Shown here one piece after another: positions 63,732-64,000 of a stretch of 64,000 nt of DNA. The stretch lies in contig NZ_QZXA01000002.1 in NCBI RefSeq assembly GCF_003601985.1, positions 682,001 through 746,000 of the forward strand. The letters are read 5' to 3'. A model generated the notes under the pieces. That model had not been told where the DNA came from. It searched no databases and worked only from the letters and a program-made list of their open reading frames with translations. A program made the translations under genes and the position numbers. This DNA comes from Mesorhizobium jarvisii. GTDB lineage: Bacteria; Pseudomonadota; Alphaproteobacteria; Rhizobiales; Rhizobiaceae. Each line of letters opens with the position of its first letter. Position 1 is the first letter of the stretch.

Positions 63732-64000
63732 ATGACCTACGCCGTGTCCGAAATCCGATCCGCCGGCAAGCCGCGACGAAAGCGGCTGTCGCACGCCGCC
63801 ATCGAGCCCTGGCTCTATCTCAGCCCGGCGATCATCCTGCTGGTCGTGGTGCTTTTGGTGCCGCTGGTCATCGGCATCAGCTATTCCTTCCGCAAATTCT
63901 CGGCCTTCAAGTCGGAATATGTCGGGCTTGGCCAGTATCAGGCGATGCTGTCGGACCAGGTGCTGGGCCAGGCGCTGGTCAACACACTGTGGTGGACGGC
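63732..64000 (+). CDS. ABC importer permease, sugar (MalF) type, cut by window edge
   Basis: The first 89 residues of an inner-membrane permease, reading past the end of the window. A basic N-terminus (SAGKPRRKRLSHAAIEPW) leads to the first membrane helix LYLSPAIILLVVVLLVPLVI, then GISYSFRKFSAF and VGLGQYQAMLSD, the usual MalF/UgpA start. It would pair with the binding protein at 62271; the second permease and the ATPase are expected beyond 64000. Confidence 0.88.
   Translation, partial: MTYAVSEIRSAGKPRRKRLSHAAIEPWLYLSPAIILLVVVLLVPLVIGISYSFRKFSAFKSEYVGLGQYQAMLSDQVLGQALVNTLWWT

Noticed and set aside
1-64000. CRISPR array, prophage, integrase, transposase or attachment site
   Set aside because: No regularly spaced direct repeats and no such genes were seen anywhere in the window.

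Overview
The window is high-GC chromosomal DNA from an alphaproteobacterium of the order Hyphomicrobiales (Rhizobiales), most like Mesorhizobium. The basis is the family content (DivK-PleD pair, DUF3572, DUF2336, DUF1345, zinc-ribbon DinB, Tad/Cpa locus, gcvTHP behind a tandem glycine riboswitch) and short palindromic intergenic repeats of the kind I associate with that genus. The genus is an inference from remembered families. No database search was run. I saw no tRNA, rRNA, CRISPR array, transposase or phage gene.

Layout. 1-3180: the 3' part of folE, a divergent IscU-like scaffold gene, a decayed or very small lipoprotein ORF, a LysR regulator and yidD. 3180-3890: a short AT-rich patch with a small membrane protein gene and a 25-bp palindrome, followed by a class D beta-lactamase. 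4700-12700: a SAM methyltransferase, thrS, an acyltransferase, a secreted repeat protein, a nitroreductase plus flavin reductase pair, and a TetR gene divergent from an isoprenylcysteine methyltransferase-family gene with clear operators between them. 12850-21560: a CASTOR/POLLUX-type channel, a MaoC-CitE pair, a DUF2336 protein, a FUSC exporter and parE. 21787-30642: a Tad pilus machinery operon (cpaB, cpaC, a mini-lipoprotein, cpaE, cpaF, tadB, tadC, then a TadD-like TPR lipoprotein), followed by a membrane GGDEF protein. 31992-36525: gcvT-gcvH-gcvP behind the glycine riboswitch, on the minus strand. 36800-43040: an internally duplicated protein of unknown function, a molybdenum oxidoreductase/cytochrome b/GNAT operon, and the glutathione-dependent formaldehyde pair gfa-adhC. 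43238-49026: pccA, a MITE-like inverted-repeat element, and dnaE. 49079-58195: a potassium channel with a zinc ribbon, an EamA transporter, dinB, a GNAT, a large secreted protein, a HAD hydrolase, DUF3572, then divK-pleD. 58200-64000: a candidate small RNA with its own terminator, a frameshifted FAD monooxygenase, and a GntR-controlled operon with a Cys/Met-type PLP enzyme and a CUT1-type ABC importer that runs off the window.

How the genes work together. The Tad genes form a secretion machine without pilin, prepilin peptidase or TadE/G in view, so those must be encoded elsewhere. The divK-pleD operon is the cell-cycle and c-di-GMP module. The gcv operon senses and cleaves glycine. gfa-adhC oxidise formaldehyde through glutathione. 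The last operon looks like uptake and breakdown of an unidentified substrate under a FadR-type repressor. The most interesting items for follow-up are the candidate sRNA beside pleD, the bacterial CASTOR/POLLUX homologue, the GntR/PLP/ABC operon, the MITE-like element and the IscU paralogue that lacks the third cluster-ligand cysteine.
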